Part shown: positions 22,268-33,334 of the stretch, one piece after another
How positions within the stretch are numbered: the first letter of the stretch is position 1
Layout of the letters: every line of letters starts with the position of its first letter
Assembly: GCF_947507565.1 (NCBI RefSeq)
Contig: NC_089187.1
Span: 1,240,001-1,304,000, forward strand
Length of the DNA stretch: 64,000 nucleotides
Source: Oscarella lobularis
Lineage: Eukaryota; Porifera; Homoscleromorpha; Homosclerophorida; Oscarellidae
Direction: 5' to 3'
Made by a program: the position numbers and the translations under genes
The notes under the pieces: model-generated
Told to the model about the DNA's origin: nothing
The model's input: only the letters and a program-made list of their open reading frames with translations
The model's database searches: none

Positions 22268-22811
22268 ATGTCGGCTGCTCGCGCGAAGAAAAAACACGAC
22301 GACTGATGTGAACTTCTCACGCCTCATCTCGTGCGAAACAAATGTGCTCACGAGAGTAGTCTGAGTAGTCTAATAACTTGTTTAGGCAGCGACGGCTCCC
22401 CCGATCGACCCTGAAGTCCCCATCGAGGGCCCACTGCCGGCTTCGCCACAGCGTGACGACGACGAGGCCGTCCCGGGCGCAGAAGCCGGCGAAGAGGAGT
22501 GGGAGACGGACGACGAGAAGGACATCGACGTGGAGGACGACTCAGAGGAGTGCCAGGCGCCTCCTTTTACAAATGGCGAGATGTGGGAGTCATGTAGGGA
22601 TTGGGTTTTGAGTCTTCCTCGGGATGACAAGAGAAAAGCAGCGCTCCTACTCACCGAATTCTACCGCAAACTTCGGCCGCTTTTTTCACTGACCAATGCG
22701 TCGAAACAGGTTGGCAAAATTGTATCCTTTTCTGGGAAAACCATCCGAGGGTGGAGAAGACAATTTTCTGCCAATTGCGGAGAATTCATTCAGTACGGAC
22801 GGAGGAATTAA
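22268..22811 (+). pseudogene. DDE transposase N-terminal fragment (HTH)
   Basis: After a short possible first exon at 22268, a second exon begins at about 22386 behind a tttag acceptor. It holds an acidic, P-rich segment followed by KRKAALLLTEFYRKLRPLFS and KIVSFSGKTIRGWRRQF, ending at a stop after FIQYGRRN. This helix-turn-helix pattern is the N-terminus of a large, poorly named family of eukaryotic DDE transposases, whose C-terminal signature (FLPKFHCECNPIEQLWAEAK) occurs at 42590-43013. The catalytic part is absent here and the sequence runs straight into the convergent OTU exon, so the copy is truncated. Confidence 0.55.
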
Positions 22812-23162
22812 CAACGGGACTTACTCATGCATGACGATGGCGTATTCCGCCACAGTCATGCCTGAAATTAATTGCTGATAGAAGGCTACGTGTGTCATAA
22901 TGTATTTGGCCGCTTTATGGCGAACGAGTACGTGTTTCTTGCAGTCGCCAAAAAGCTGATAGGCTACGCTGAGAAACATACAGTTCCCGCCTCCGCCGAC
23001 GTCAAATGCTCGCATTCCAAAAATTTTTAGCCCTTTTTCGACATTATTCACATCGCTACTTTTGCCAGCAGCTCTTCGCCGTTCCGGCTTTCGGACGGGA
23101 GGAAGCGAGTGTAGGCTGTAAACCTTTCTAGGATGACTTTTACTGCAGAAGAGCCAGATATT

Positions 23163-24680
23163 TATGGCGCGCCAAACGTAACAGAACCTACTATATTATA
23201 CAATTATTTATATGCTGAAGTACTTTATTTATATGCCCAACTACTTTATTTATATGTCCAACTACTTTCTTTTTATATGTCCAACTACTTTGTTGTCATG
23301 CACAGTGCTTTATTAGAATGCTACGGGACGATCGTTTGCCACTAAATACGGGATTTATACGTCGCCATATTGTTTCTCCGTTCGCTTGCTCTTCTACCGT
23401 CGATTTCTCCTATTCTTGCTCAGTAACAGGCTATACAGCCAGTGAGCTTGTGATGAGAGTTGTTTTAGATCATGGAAAACGACATAACGGAGTTTATTTT
23501 GTCGGCTCCTTCAATTGTTAATGAAAGCAGGCGATCTCTGACTTCTTGCCATCCGTCAGCTATTTCGACGTGCCTTTCTAAAATTGAAAATGCCATTGCG
23601 GCTCTTGGTATGCCAGGACAACGGGTCATTTCTGATGTAACACATTTATTCAGGCGCATTAGAAAGGAGAAGTGATGATCACACCTTGTCGGAATTGACG
23701 CGACGTCTGCGCCGATGTCTTGAGGAATGTGAAGAGAAGTGCCACGAGCAACTGGACTTGCTTCAGGAGGCACCCCGAATGTCGCAAATAGTTCCTGGCA
23801 GCCTTGCAGCAGCGGTCAGTAGATCTGTTTGTGGCGAAGCCCTTGGCCGGCCATCGCTTCACATTGAAAGTGAAGACTTGAGGCAGCTGTATGAAGTCAT
23901 GGGCTCATGGACACGGGTATTATCTACACTGGGTGTGTCCAGGCAAACTCTGTGGAGAAGGCGCCAAGAGTATGATATGCCTATGGGACCAGAATCATTC
24001 TCCTTGTTGTCAGACGCGGAACTGGACGAGGCAATAGGTGACATTTTAGACGTGGCGCCGCAGTCCGGCGAAGTATATGTCCAAGGTTCCCTCGTTGCTA
24101 AGGGAATACGCGTTCAGCGTCAGCGTGTTAGAAATTCGCTTAGAAGAATTGATCCCGTTAACAGATCTCTGCGTCGATCACAAGTAATCATCCGCCGAAA
24201 TACAGCGTTGCTGGCCCAAATGCCTTATGGTAGTCAGTAGTAGACTGTTTGTTTCTCTTCCCTCTACACATATACCATTTGTGTAGGCATTTCGACGGCA
24301 ATCACAAACTAATACGTTGGAAAATGGTTATTCACGGCTGTATCGACGGATACAGTCGACTCATAACGTAGTTGCACTGCGCAGCAAATAACAAAGCTGA
24401 CACAGTCTGCAACCTCTTTACGGCTGCAGCGCAAAACTTTGGTGTTCCGTCGCGTGTAAGATGCGACCGAGGACGCGAAAACGTCCAAGTTGCTCGATTT
24501 ATGCTTGATGAACTACTTTGGCATATAAAAAGAAAGTACTTCGGCATATAAATAAAGTACTTCGGCATATAAATAAAGTACTTCGGCATATAAATAAAGT
24601 AGTTGGGCATATAAATAAAGCACTTCAGCGTATAAATAATTGTACAATATAGTAGGTTCTGTTACGTTTGGCGCGCCATA
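23163..24680 (+). mobile_element. IS3-like (IS3EU-type) integrase DNA transposon
   Basis: Terminal inverted repeats start tatggcgcgccaaacgtaac and extend beyond 90 bp. They consist largely of a ~21-bp tandem unit (ctactttatttatatgccca-like) at 23210-23290 and, inverted, at 24512-24640. The 6-bp word gatatt is duplicated at 23157-23162 and 24681-24686. A 6-bp duplication and TAY termini agree with what I recall of the IS3EU superfamily. The element lies in the OTU gene. Confidence 0.88.
23472..24507 (+). pseudogene. Integrase-core transposase, truncated
   Basis: The ATG at 23472 opens MENDITEFILSAPSIVNESR. A shift near 23670 leads to a long segment with LGVSRQTLWRRRQEYDM, a helix-turn-helix, then QRVRNSLRRIDPVNRSLRR. 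An intron of about 50 bp (from near 24233 to 24288) precedes [20 protein letters not shown], the start of the rve integrase core. A stop follows GYSRLIT. The chain continues with [20 protein letters not shown], the second core strand, and is then cut directly by the right terminal repeat, so the last third of the catalytic core is missing. It is homologous to the element protein at 37002-38562. Confidence 0.85.
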
Positions 24681-25049
24681 GATATTGAGCTTTGGTTTCG
24701 GGAGACAGTTGAGGCAGTTGAAAAATTGCTTTTACGTTTAGGGGCGGCCGGCCGTTTGCCCTCATCGGCTAACGTCCGCGATGTAATATTCTTGACGGAA
24801 AACCACTCTTTGCAACTTTTTCTAGAGCCGTCTCTGCTCCAGTAGTGAACTAGGTACCGCTGACCTTCCTTAGAGTTCCCGGATAATACCCGGATGTAGT
24901 TTAAGGTACGCACACTGTAATAGAGTTTCCGTCTCCATATAGAGTATGTCCATTGATATATGTAGCTCAACGACAACATATTGTACATAAAACTTGAAAA
25001 CAGACAATTCTGCCTGGTGTTAATAATAATAATTATTTTCATGTTTAAA

Positions 25050-25135
25050 TAGATTTACCAATTTGGGTAACACGTGTTACGTGAATGCTGTTCTTCAAGC
25101 TCTTCTGAGACTCAAAACGCTGAAAATGAACTATG
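25050..25135 (+). pseudogene. USP-type deubiquitinase Cys-box exon fragment
   Basis: Behind an AG acceptor at about 25051 the plus strand reads FTNLGNTCYVNAVLQALLRL, an almost perfect ubiquitin-specific-protease Cys box (NLGNTCYMNAVLQ is the usual form), with the catalytic cysteine kept. The frame then loses similarity and overlaps the opposite-strand HECT exon at 25141. The rest of a USP domain (His box) is not seen nearby. It is a lone exon or a rearrangement breakpoint. Confidence 0.65.
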
Positions 25136-25191
25136 ATGCACTACATAGCTGTTATTGTTTTTCTCCAAAAAGAAGCAATTTTACGGACAAT

Positions 25192-27407
25192 TACCTGTTT
25201 GACGACTTCTCTCACTTCGAGGCTCGGAATGTCCGTGAAGTCAACATATTTCGTCGCTTCGTCGAGGTCCCCGGTCAAAAGATACGTGACAATCGCCTGA
25301 GATAGTCCGGGTAGGCCGGACGCCCCGTGCAGGAGAGCATGTCTCATGATCTTTCCCATTACCACAAACAACCCGCATGACAGCGCGGAATAATTTTGTA
25401 TGGGGACTTTGTGATCGTCTTCTCCTTAAGAGGAACCAGTACTACTCTCTAAAGGCGGTAAAAAAGTGAATTACCTTCGAACAAAATTGTTTCTTTTTCC
25501 GATCCTAGTACAGCACTGTAGATTTGAGAGAAAAATTCACGTGAAGGACCGCCGCAGTCAACGCCGTCCTCGTTGCGGAATGAGATCATCAGCAACTTTC
25601 TAATTTCAAAGCGCGAATCTTTGTAAATACGAAAAGCCTGCGGGAGTAGCGGTGCGTCTCTGGAAATGTCAACTGGCCTTGCACCGTTTGTTGTCATGCT
25701 TCTGAGGTAGTCTTCAAAAATTTCCTCATCGGATTGCGTGACCATAGGAGAAACTTCAACTATAACGACTCGTTTGTGTACATTTCACATTCTCGGCAAC
25801 GAAAAGACTTTACCTTCTTCAAGCAATGCCTCCGAAACCTCTTGCATGTTTCCATTGTTTTGTCGAAGCAATTGGGCAATTTTCTCCGGAGATTCGTTTG
25901 TAAATATGTTGCACAGTTGGTCAATGTTTTGGTCAAGGTTTTCCTACAATAAAAAATTTTAAAGACTTTCATAATGCCATATTTCTCACCTCAATTCTAA
26001 AAGCTTGACCTGAGCGCGCTAGGGGGGGAGAAGAAGCTTTCTTTTCTCCTCTGCCACAGCCACAGTCAATGAAGATTCCTTAACTTCTTCGACGTCAATC
26101 CTCAACGACTCCTCGTCGTTTTTCTTGTCAGGCCGAGCCAATTTAAAGTCATCGTCATCATCTTGCACGTCGACGCTTCGTGGCGTCGACTCACGCCTTC
26201 CAACAGCAACATCCTACGCAGACAGTAAAACACGTCGCTGTCAACCACATGTTCAACAACAAGATTAAATTCCGCACCGGGATGGTATTCAATGCTCGAA
26301 CATAGATTCCACCTTGGCCAAAGAAGTGCTTGACATTGGCTCCATTCCACATAAAATTTCTACCGACGTTTGGCGGTAACACGGCAGCATTGATGACCTT
26401 CACAAAGTCGAATCTATTTCGGAATTGTTAGTACGTAATAAAACAATACGTTCGATTATTTATTCAAACTGTTGATTGTCGCGAAGCGGATCAAAGGCAT
26501 GAGGAAAGATGTCGTGTATGAGCTGCACCACATGACTTTCTGATGCTTGTTGCTTGAACGTGACGCTGTTGACGATCCTTCTTTGCTCGTACATTTCCGT
26601 CTTGACGCGAGGCACCGAGCATTGATCTTTTTCAAAAAGATACACGTCTTTTACAAACGATTTGCCGACTTTTGCCACGTATTTCGGTTTCAATCCTGCG
26701 CAATAAAAGCAAAATGAAAACGTGAACTTACTATGTTAAAGGTTACGGCCTAACCAGTCCCGCTTGCGCGACTTGAAGAGTACGGGTGAGATTGTTGGCG
26801 AATGGGCTGTTCAGTCTGCTGCAGCTGCCGCGACGAGCCTTGCAGTAGCATTCTTGACGAGCCTTGGACCAGAGAAAAGTCGTCCAGCGGTTCCGAGCGA
26901 GTCTAAACGCTTTTGTAAATGCACGTCAAGAAAAAACAAAGAATTTCTTGTACCTGAGAAGCGTTGCGATGAGAACTTATAGTTGGAAAGAGCCCGTGAA
27001 CTTCGTCGTCAGCCGACGAAGGCCAACCGAGTCCGCGAGTTGGTTCTCGCTCGGTTCTTGACCGCGAAAGAGAGACTTCTTCGTTCGACAGCTCAGTAAC
27101 ACTAGCAAGAACGTCGTGTACACTTTCATGAGTGAAGCATCGTACGGGGAACCGCACTGTCGTCTTGGTGATGGGCCAACTTGACCGAGAACAACGTTTG
27201 CTGAGCGGTTCCTTGTCAGGCGCTGAGCCACTTGGCGAAAGGCGACGTCTGCGCTATCTAAACGTCGTCCGGCGTTCTCCTCGCGTGGATGAACGTATGG
27301 GCGGCGAGCCGCGCCGTCTTGACGAGGCTGGCGATCCATTCTCCTACAGTTGGACGCGTGCCAAGTCCGCTCAGCGCACAAAGCCCCGTACGAAAGCCAT
27401 TGCGCAT
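25192..27407 (-). pseudogene. HECT-type E3 ligase gene with CUE domain, C-lobe missing
   Basis: Right to left: a possible N-terminal exon from 27407 (MRNGFRTGLCALSG...); a piece at 26980-26760; an exon at 26693-26460 (VNSVTFKQQASESHVVQLIH); an exon at about 26403-26200 (FMWNGANVKHFFGQGGIYVR) with a frame shift; a CUE-like ubiquitin-binding exon at 25943-25814 (LCNIFTNESPEKIAQLLRQN); a HECT start exon at about 25761-25477 (LMISFRNEDGVDCGGPSREF, the hallmark of the HECT N-lobe); and an exon at about 25421-25192 (FVVMGKIMRHALLHGASGLP), ending at a gtaatt donor after REVVKQ. The last introns splice in frame by eye. The catalytic-cysteine C-lobe is absent downstream; a C-lobe lies on the plus strand at 35991-36768. 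It belongs to an invertebrate-expanded HECT family. Confidence 0.7.
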
Positions 27408-27425
27408 GCCTCATTGAGTGGGCGC

Positions 27426-27612
27426 GGCTGTTGCGAATATATTTTTTTGTTGCGAATATATTTTTTTGTTGCGAATATACTTTTTGTTGCGAATACATTT
27501 TTCTTGTTGCGAATACATTTTTTGTTGCGAATACATTTTTTTTGTTGCGAATATATTTTTTGTTGCGAATATATTTTTTTGTTGCGAATTTTTTCCTGTT
27601 TATCATTCCATA
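27426..27612 (+). repeat. Tandem TTGCGAATA array: detached end of an IS3EU-type element
   Basis: Eight tandem ~19-bp units (ttgcgaatayatttttttg) are followed by the terminus ttttttcctgtttatcatt and ccata. The same terminus closes the element at 38939. The next six bases here are caaaag, the reverse complement of the cttttg that follows 38939. The array encodes repetitive FCCEYIF-like frames that are not proteins. Confidence 0.85.
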
Positions 27613-27618
27613 CAAAAG

Positions 27619-27999
27619 AGCATATGAAATAGGGTCCCGTATTGACTAACAGCACAAACATCATTATTGCATAGAAGACACAAAACCTCGCACACCAAGA
27701 TAGCAGTCATTTAGCGGGTCAAATGTGGCTGATCGGACTGGACTTGGTGGTGGTGTAGGTATCTACATCTCGGATGCGGTTAACTGCTCTAAGATAAGTC
27801 GTCCTCAATTTTTCCGGCTTTCTTCAAGTCTATATCTTTAGGGGTCAAAATAAGGTTGTATAAATGTGCGGACAGAATGTCCGCACAACAGGAAAAATGT
27901 CTGGTCCCTTTGTAACGTTGTCCGGACATGACAGTTTCTATTCACAATCACTACTTGTCATCCATTGAAATTTCGTCTTCCCTACTTGTCCCCGCTTCA
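27619..27999. other. No gene recognised
   Basis: Mixed-composition sequence with no domain, splice pattern or clear repeat, between the tandem array and the 3' end of a hAT-like gene. Confidence 0.5.
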
Positions 28000-29340
28000 G
28001 CGCCACTTGTACGGTTTTCTTGTTTTTTGAGCAGGCTGTCGATGCTTTGCCTTTTTCCACAGAGCAATGGTTTCTCCGGTTGAAAGTTTCCAATATAGCC
28101 TTGTCGCTTTTGATCATTAGGATATCATTTAAAGAACCGTTTCACAAACGCGTTCGCCGTTCGCTCTTGACGAACTTGAGAGTTGAGAATGAGAACGTTC
28201 TCTTTGAAGGCGGAAGAGAGAGGAGAAGCTGTGTAAGTAGCAACGCGTTAGTCCAATCCTCGGCATCTGGACTTCGAAAGATTCGCCACAAAATCGATCG
28301 ATATTCAAGTGACAAGAAAGGGAGATAATTTACGCCATACTCCATGATATCTCAAAACTCTGCTTTTATACTTTCAGTGTCGGCTTTAGCTGCCTCGAGA
28401 GGAACTTTGAAGTTTACCGCAAGTCTGTCTACTGCTTCCAAATTGTCACCATCAAGCAAGAGTTTCTCCTATCCGTGGCACGACGGAACTGTAAGAATGT
28501 CTCGCAGCTGTTGGATAATTGCAGCTGATGACACTTTTGCAGTAGTCTTCTTTCTTAGATGAAAAATGAGATTTGGCCTCTTCTAATCTTTTTAACTGTT
28601 GGCCTTGATACGATCCGTCAGAACATTTGAAAATAGTCACAAAATATGTTTGCCATTCGTTCAGCAGTTTATCTGATAGTCTCTCCGTTTCTTTCACCAA
28701 CCTTAAAAGCAAACTGATTGCCGTCAGAATGTCAAGGTCGTCGCTCTGCATCGCCTTTGACAGCACGGAAGAAGCGTTTAGGAGGGACGAGAAAAAAGCA
28801 CAGCCCAAAAGGTAGCGGGCATCTACCCATTTTTCGTAGTAACATTTTAGTTTTGCTCGTTCTGTTGAAGTGGTTGATTTATAAACGTCATTGAAGCCAA
28901 GTGATTAATATAGGCGCCGCATCTAGAGACAACGCGTTTTATTGCGTTGACTTTGTGAGAAATCCACGGTTATCCGCAGGATCAAACAGGACGAGTTCCT
29001 CCGTCGTCAAAAGAATAGCACTCTTTCAAGTTAATAATGATGTCGTCTATTTCTTGGCATCGTTTGGCCGACTTTTTATAGTAAAATCGAAGAAAAAATT
29101 CGTCAATTCCATCAAAACAGGTGGACTTAAGAGCGTCTTTGACGGCCAACTCGAGTCTGTGGGCAAAACACCAGGATCAGTACACCCAAGGCAGTCGTTT
29201 TTCTATCAAGCCCTTTAATCCTTTTCCGGCCAGGTTTGCCAAAGCACCGTTTCGTACAAGCCCTCAGCTGTTGCAGACTTGGGTCTGCAAACGGTGAAGA
29301 AATCTGTTTGCACTGGGACTTTTCTTTTTCATTGCCAATC
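28000..29340 (-). pseudogene. hAT-like transposase (ZMYM/KIAA1586-like), broken
   Basis: Minus-strand pieces appear in order. About 29210-29130: GLKGLIEKRLPWVY, then CFAHRLELAVKDALKSTCFD, the conserved HRLEL motif. About 29100-28880: KKSAKRCQEIDDIIINLKEC and NAIKRVVSRCGAYINHLAS. 28850-28452: KWVDARYLLGCAFFSSLLNA and DDLDILTAISLLLRLVKETE. The C-terminal exon 28345-28142: DWTNALLLTQLLLSLPPSKR, the hAT dimerisation region. Stops near 29180 and 28990 and several frame changes show decay. These proteins are domesticated-looking hAT relatives common in vertebrates and invertebrates. Confidence 0.75.
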
Positions 29341-29642
29341 TCACACCAAACCGCAAAAATCAGCTCGTTATATACGTTTCCCTTGTCCGTAGATAATTAG
29401 GAAGCAACTGGAGCATAAACCTTATCATCTTTAGGAATTGCTTCATCCCCACAGCCGCGTGCAGAAAGCAGGCGAATGTCATTGCTGCGGTGAATAACGA
29501 ATTCGGATCTGGAGGTGAAATTTGTTTTCTTTTAATGCGCGCGCTACCGCGTCTACAGCAATCGCCACTGAAGCGACAACCCGAGCGTTCGCGCACAGAG
29601 ATTCGCTTAATCGCCCCTAATTAATTAGCTCGAAGCGACGGA

Positions 29643-30178
29643 ATGCGCGACGAGCTAACAAAGATACTGTATTTAGGAATGCTTTGCGGCTTTTCGGACG
29701 GGCAGCTTTGCTGCTACATCCAGCATAAAATTTTGAAGCAACAAAACTTCAAGCGCTTCGCCGCCGTCCATTCCTACGGAAGGCAACACGGAGAGAATGG
29801 TCCTGTGTATACTCTTGGAAAGGAAGTGAGTTTCTCGTCAAGGATATGTATTGCATTACTTGTTTACGTAATGTTGACATTTAGCTATTCCTGGACGAAA
29901 ACGGAATGCAAATAGCATACGTGAACGACGCCGGTCTTTTTTTCCGCATCAAGAGTGGGCAGCTGAAGGAACTAATGCCAAGGGTGCAATTACCTTTGGC
30001 AGGACCAGCGCCAATGGCCGAACTGCTTCGCTGTCTGTACGCCGCATTCCCATCGTGTCGTCTGCAGATACCATTCGTTTTTGGATTCGTTGCTTTGACA
30101 ATGCACGCCGACTACGTCAGCGTGAATCGTTCTGGGTACGTCACTAATGCTTTGAAGTATAAGCGTACCGTGCTTTAG
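29643..30178 (+). CDS. Two-exon hypothetical protein, 159 residues
   Basis: Exon 1 (29643-29825) starts at an ATG (MRDELTKILYLGMLCGFSDG) and ends at gtgagt. The intron is 29826-29884, with a ttag acceptor. Exon 2 (29885-30178) reads LFLDENGMQIAYVNDAGLFF and ends at a stop after KYKRTVL. The splice keeps frame (PVYTLGKE-LFLDENG), there are no internal stops, and both sides are codon-like. I do not recognise the family. The neighbours are decayed transposon genes, so it could be an element accessory protein or a cellular gene; intactness favours a recent or functional gene. Confidence 0.55.
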
Positions 30179-31050
30179 CTGTGACAGTGTCTGAGAAATC
30201 CAAAGAACGTGCGCACATTGGTCCAGGGCAACGCTAACCCTGCATTCAAGTGGGGGCGTTCATGGTGACCCGCGCTGTACACGGCCCTTCTCCTCCCCGG
30301 GGTATCCGGGATCAGAGGATAAGGGCCAGGGACCGAGGCTAAACGATTCCCAAACGCAAGAGTGAGAAGCAGACATTCTTTGGCCTGCTCGTCTGGTCAT
30401 CTTCTCGCGCCCTAACACCGCCGTCCTGTAATTTCGATCCACCCTATTATCAGATTACGTCCGAACCCAAACAAAACAGGTGATAAGACACGTCGAGGGC
30501 GACGCCTCAACAACCAAGCAATACACATTCGCGATTAGGGGCCCGATATATCGGCTACCCTCAGTAATCGACGACCTAAGCCGTTTTTCCGATCAGCAAC
30601 GGTCGCACATATGCGCGCCTTCCTCGGTAAATTCTTGATCTTCACAAGCGCGATGGGACATTCTTTCACGATGACAAGCACATTCTTGATCGTACTTTCT
30701 AGCACTCTTTATAGCAACATCTATCACTAGCGTCCATGCACGCACCCCTATCATGTATACATGTTTTTTTGGCAGAGGCCGCTCGCCATAGTAGAAAGCG
30801 AGCTGCCTCGTACTTGCTTCTTTCTGCTTCTCCTCTTTTTTCGGTTGTCCGCTTCCCTTGAATCAGCTTCCAGTCTGCCTCGGGTACCTGTCCTGCCTGT
30901 GGTGCACTATTGCACTCGCGGGCGTGACACAGCCCCAGCTGCGTTTCTCATGCTCTGCACGGCCGTATAGGCCTGCCTACTCTGCCAGAAGGAGTTTGCG
31001 ACCCTTTTTATGCAGAAAAAGAAATTGCCTTTCTTTGCCAGCAACCTCAG
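30179..31050. other. No gene recognised
   Basis: GC-balanced sequence. Short open frames at 30761-31100 lack domains. The block at 30240-30440 is GC-rich and stop-filled in most frames, with no clear repeat or RNA fold. Confidence 0.4.
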
Positions 31051-31063
31051 CGCGTGAAGTTAT

Positions 31064-31253
31064 CGGCGAGTTATTGTTGTACACTTCGACGAAGACGTAG
31101 AGGCTTTTTCTTCGACCGGAGATGGCCACTTCCTCTGCTGTGAGTGCGACAAAACGTTAATAGATGTCAGTCGCCTAAAATCGCTACATAAAAAGGTGCA
31201 CGTAAAAGGCGCGAACGCCAGAGCGGTACGGTATTTTACAAGAACCTTACAAA
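31064..31253 (+). CDS. Possible C2H2 zinc-finger exon
   Basis: One frame reads VIVVHFDEDVEAFSSTGDGH then LCCECDKTLIDVSRLKSLHK and ends after a few dozen residues. The spacing C-x2-C-x13-H-x3-H fits a single, slightly long C2H2 zinc finger. No start codon is obvious, so it would be an internal or terminal exon. An overlapping opposite-strand exon candidate (31251-31530) begins where this one stops. Confidence 0.35.
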
Positions 31254-31530
31254 AGTAAATGTAGACATGTACATATATCTTTCCATCACTTATCCTAACG
31301 GCAGATGACAGCTTAGCCCCGTGGACACGCTTAGCATGACGTGCTGACATTGTCCTACGAGCAGCCAGAAAAATGTTTTGCAACTGGACCTGTGGTGGTT
31401 CGGGCAACTGAACTGTTTGTGGTGATGTCATTATCTCTGGCTGTTCAGTGTGAGAAGGAGTAGGCGACTGTCTTGTGCAGAGTCTCTTGGCCTGACTTTC
31501 ATAAAGGTCTGCAGCGATTTGTGCCTTGAT
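31251..31530 (-). CDS. Single exon candidate, unknown protein
   Basis: A minus-strand open stretch of 93 codons lies between a ctag acceptor (just above 31530) and a gtaagg donor (just below 31251). It starts IKAQIAADLYESQAKRLCTR and ends RISDGKIYVHVYIYF. The middle is P/Q-rich. No domain is recognised and neighbouring exons were not found. Confidence 0.35.
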
Positions 31531-32509
31531 CTAGAACAAAGGATATAACATTAGTATGCAGGATTTGACCTCCAGTCGCCGAAAAGAAGAAAAATATCAG
31601 TAGAAACGTTCGTAGATCACTGTTGTCGACGTCTGGAACCAAAATCGATGATTTATAAAACAAACCAGAAAGAAATTAGCGATTATCTCACTGCTCTTTG
31701 AGCTAATGATGACATGATTTTAGGTGTATTCGAGTATACCCGTATCAGTTTTGGGATTTTTCACTTTCGCTGCTTGGATTGTCTATGAACGGCAACGGAG
31801 ACCGACGGCCGAAGGCAAGCAGTTTTATGGATTAAGCTAATTTCGCTAATTCAAGCGGACTCTGTGCTAATGACTGCCTGATCAAGACTCGGCCGAATAC
31901 TGATAGTGCAGCGCACCACCGCGCAGCCCTGTCCACCGCAGGTTAGCCGAAGTTGGTTTCAGCGTTCAGTTAGATCGAAGCCATTCTTTCTTCGGTTTGG
32001 GGCCTTTCACGAACGCGCTGTGCAAAAAAAAAGTGTGCTCTTAGCCAAAAAAGAAAGTAATTAAAAAGGAAAAAAAATTGCGGATACACCACCGAGATTC
32101 GACCCGTGATGTGCGTCGCGGAATCCTGCATCCGGCTTCCGGTCCTTGTTCACGATGCTATTCGTTTCCCGTAACGAGTCGATAAATCTTTTTCATCTTC
32201 TTGTGCCCGGCCACTGTTATGTAGGCGGTTTACTGGACGCATTATCGGTAACATCATGCTTGTTGTTTTTTGTAGCGTTAATTTTGGACACGTTTAACTA
32301 GCTCGAAAATTAGAGACGATTTGTTGAAGGTAGAAAATTTGACGCATTGTCGACAAAGATCATGCATGCCCTTTTCGTCGCGCTAGTTTTCGGAGACGTT
32401 TAATTAATACTCTTTTTTAGACACGGATTAATGAAGAGCGACGAGAATTTGATGAAAATTTGATCGTGTTGTCGGTAAACATCATCGCCTTAATTTATGG
32501 AGACTTTTA
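31531..32509. other. No gene recognised
   Basis: Stop-rich sequence. A short stretch at about 32085-32165 on the minus strand carries a tRNA B-box-like word (ggtcgaatct), but the cloverleaf cannot be completed. Confidence 0.4.
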
Positions 32510-33334
32510 CAGTGCACCCACGCATAAGGTTCCCAGGTGACCCTTCCCCGGATTTAGCCGCGTAATTCAAAATGAGAAAGATTTACTATCTTTTCGCTTA
32601 CGCGAAACGATCCTTTCTCTAAGATTTGGTCCAAGGATTAGTCGATCGCATGCAAACTGATAGAGAGTATTCGCCGTTTCCTGGCGTCAATCCCTACGTA
32701 ACTACTCTACTTCTTTCTTCGGAACGCAACAGCCTACACTTTTCTAAATATTGGTCGAAGCGATTTTGAGTTCGGTTTTTCGTTTGCCCACAATTTCGCT
32801 GTAAAGTATCGTTGCTAAGGGCGTTTTCTAGAGCCTACGAAGCAATTCGCGATTCGGCGCCCTCGCGAAACGACATAAAAAGAAAAGCTAAAAAATTTGG
32901 TCGAGGCGATTTTTAATTTTTCGCGTAGTTTAGAAGTTATTCGTTGTCATGGGCGTGGCTAGCGCGCGCAAGGTCCCACACAAAAAAAGACAGTAAAACG
33001 CGCTGAACGATTTACTGTCGTACTGCCCGTTTCTTTTCTAAGAGAGTACGAAATTATTCTGCCGCGTAATACGTAAAAAACGAAGAAACGGTATCATAGT
33101 AGTGGTAGCGCGCTAGGCCGTCACGAAGGGAACCTATGCGTCGCATACGCTACGAGCCAATCACGTAGCAGCACGTGACCCTCATATACGTACTTCGTCG
33201 AACGCCTACGCGCCTTACATCATCGGAATCCTATAGGACAGAGGATTCTAATGATGTCATTCCCCATGACGCACGACATTCGACGAAGGCGCTAGCGCGC
33301 TTTAGAGTGAGGAAGTTTATGCGTGGGTGCACTG
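32510..33334. mobile_element. Mariner-type MITE, 825 bp, TA-flanked
   Basis: The ends cagtgcacccacgcataa and ttatgcgtgggtgcactg are inverted and flanked by TA (32508-32509, 33335-33336). It has no transposase. Related copies lie at 20015-22070 (split), 55616-56241 (truncated) and 55100-55235 (end fragment), with an end at 44138. The TA target suggests Tc1/mariner mobilisation. Confidence 0.9.

Larger units (their letters stand above)
22821..24960 (-). pseudogene. OTU-like cysteine protease gene, split by a transposon
   Basis: Right part: an exon at about 24960-24687 reads IRVLSGNSKEGQRYLVHYWS and then a K/R/S-rich stretch. Left part: exon 23162 to about 22825 resumes after the inserted element and contains FDVGGGGNCMFLSVAYQLF, matching the OTU catalytic box (usual form DGNCLFRS). 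HKAAKYIMTHVAFYQQLI and GMTVAEYAIVMHE follow, ending at a gtaagt donor. The downstream catalytic His region is missing. A one-frame mismatch lies between the two halves. OTU proteases remove ubiquitin; many eukaryotic mobile elements also carry OTU domains, so this could be an element gene. Confidence 0.65.

Noticed and set aside
32080-32170. tRNA-like B-box on the minus strand
   Set aside because: Only the T-loop word is present; the T stem has mismatches and no acceptor, D or anticodon arm can be built.
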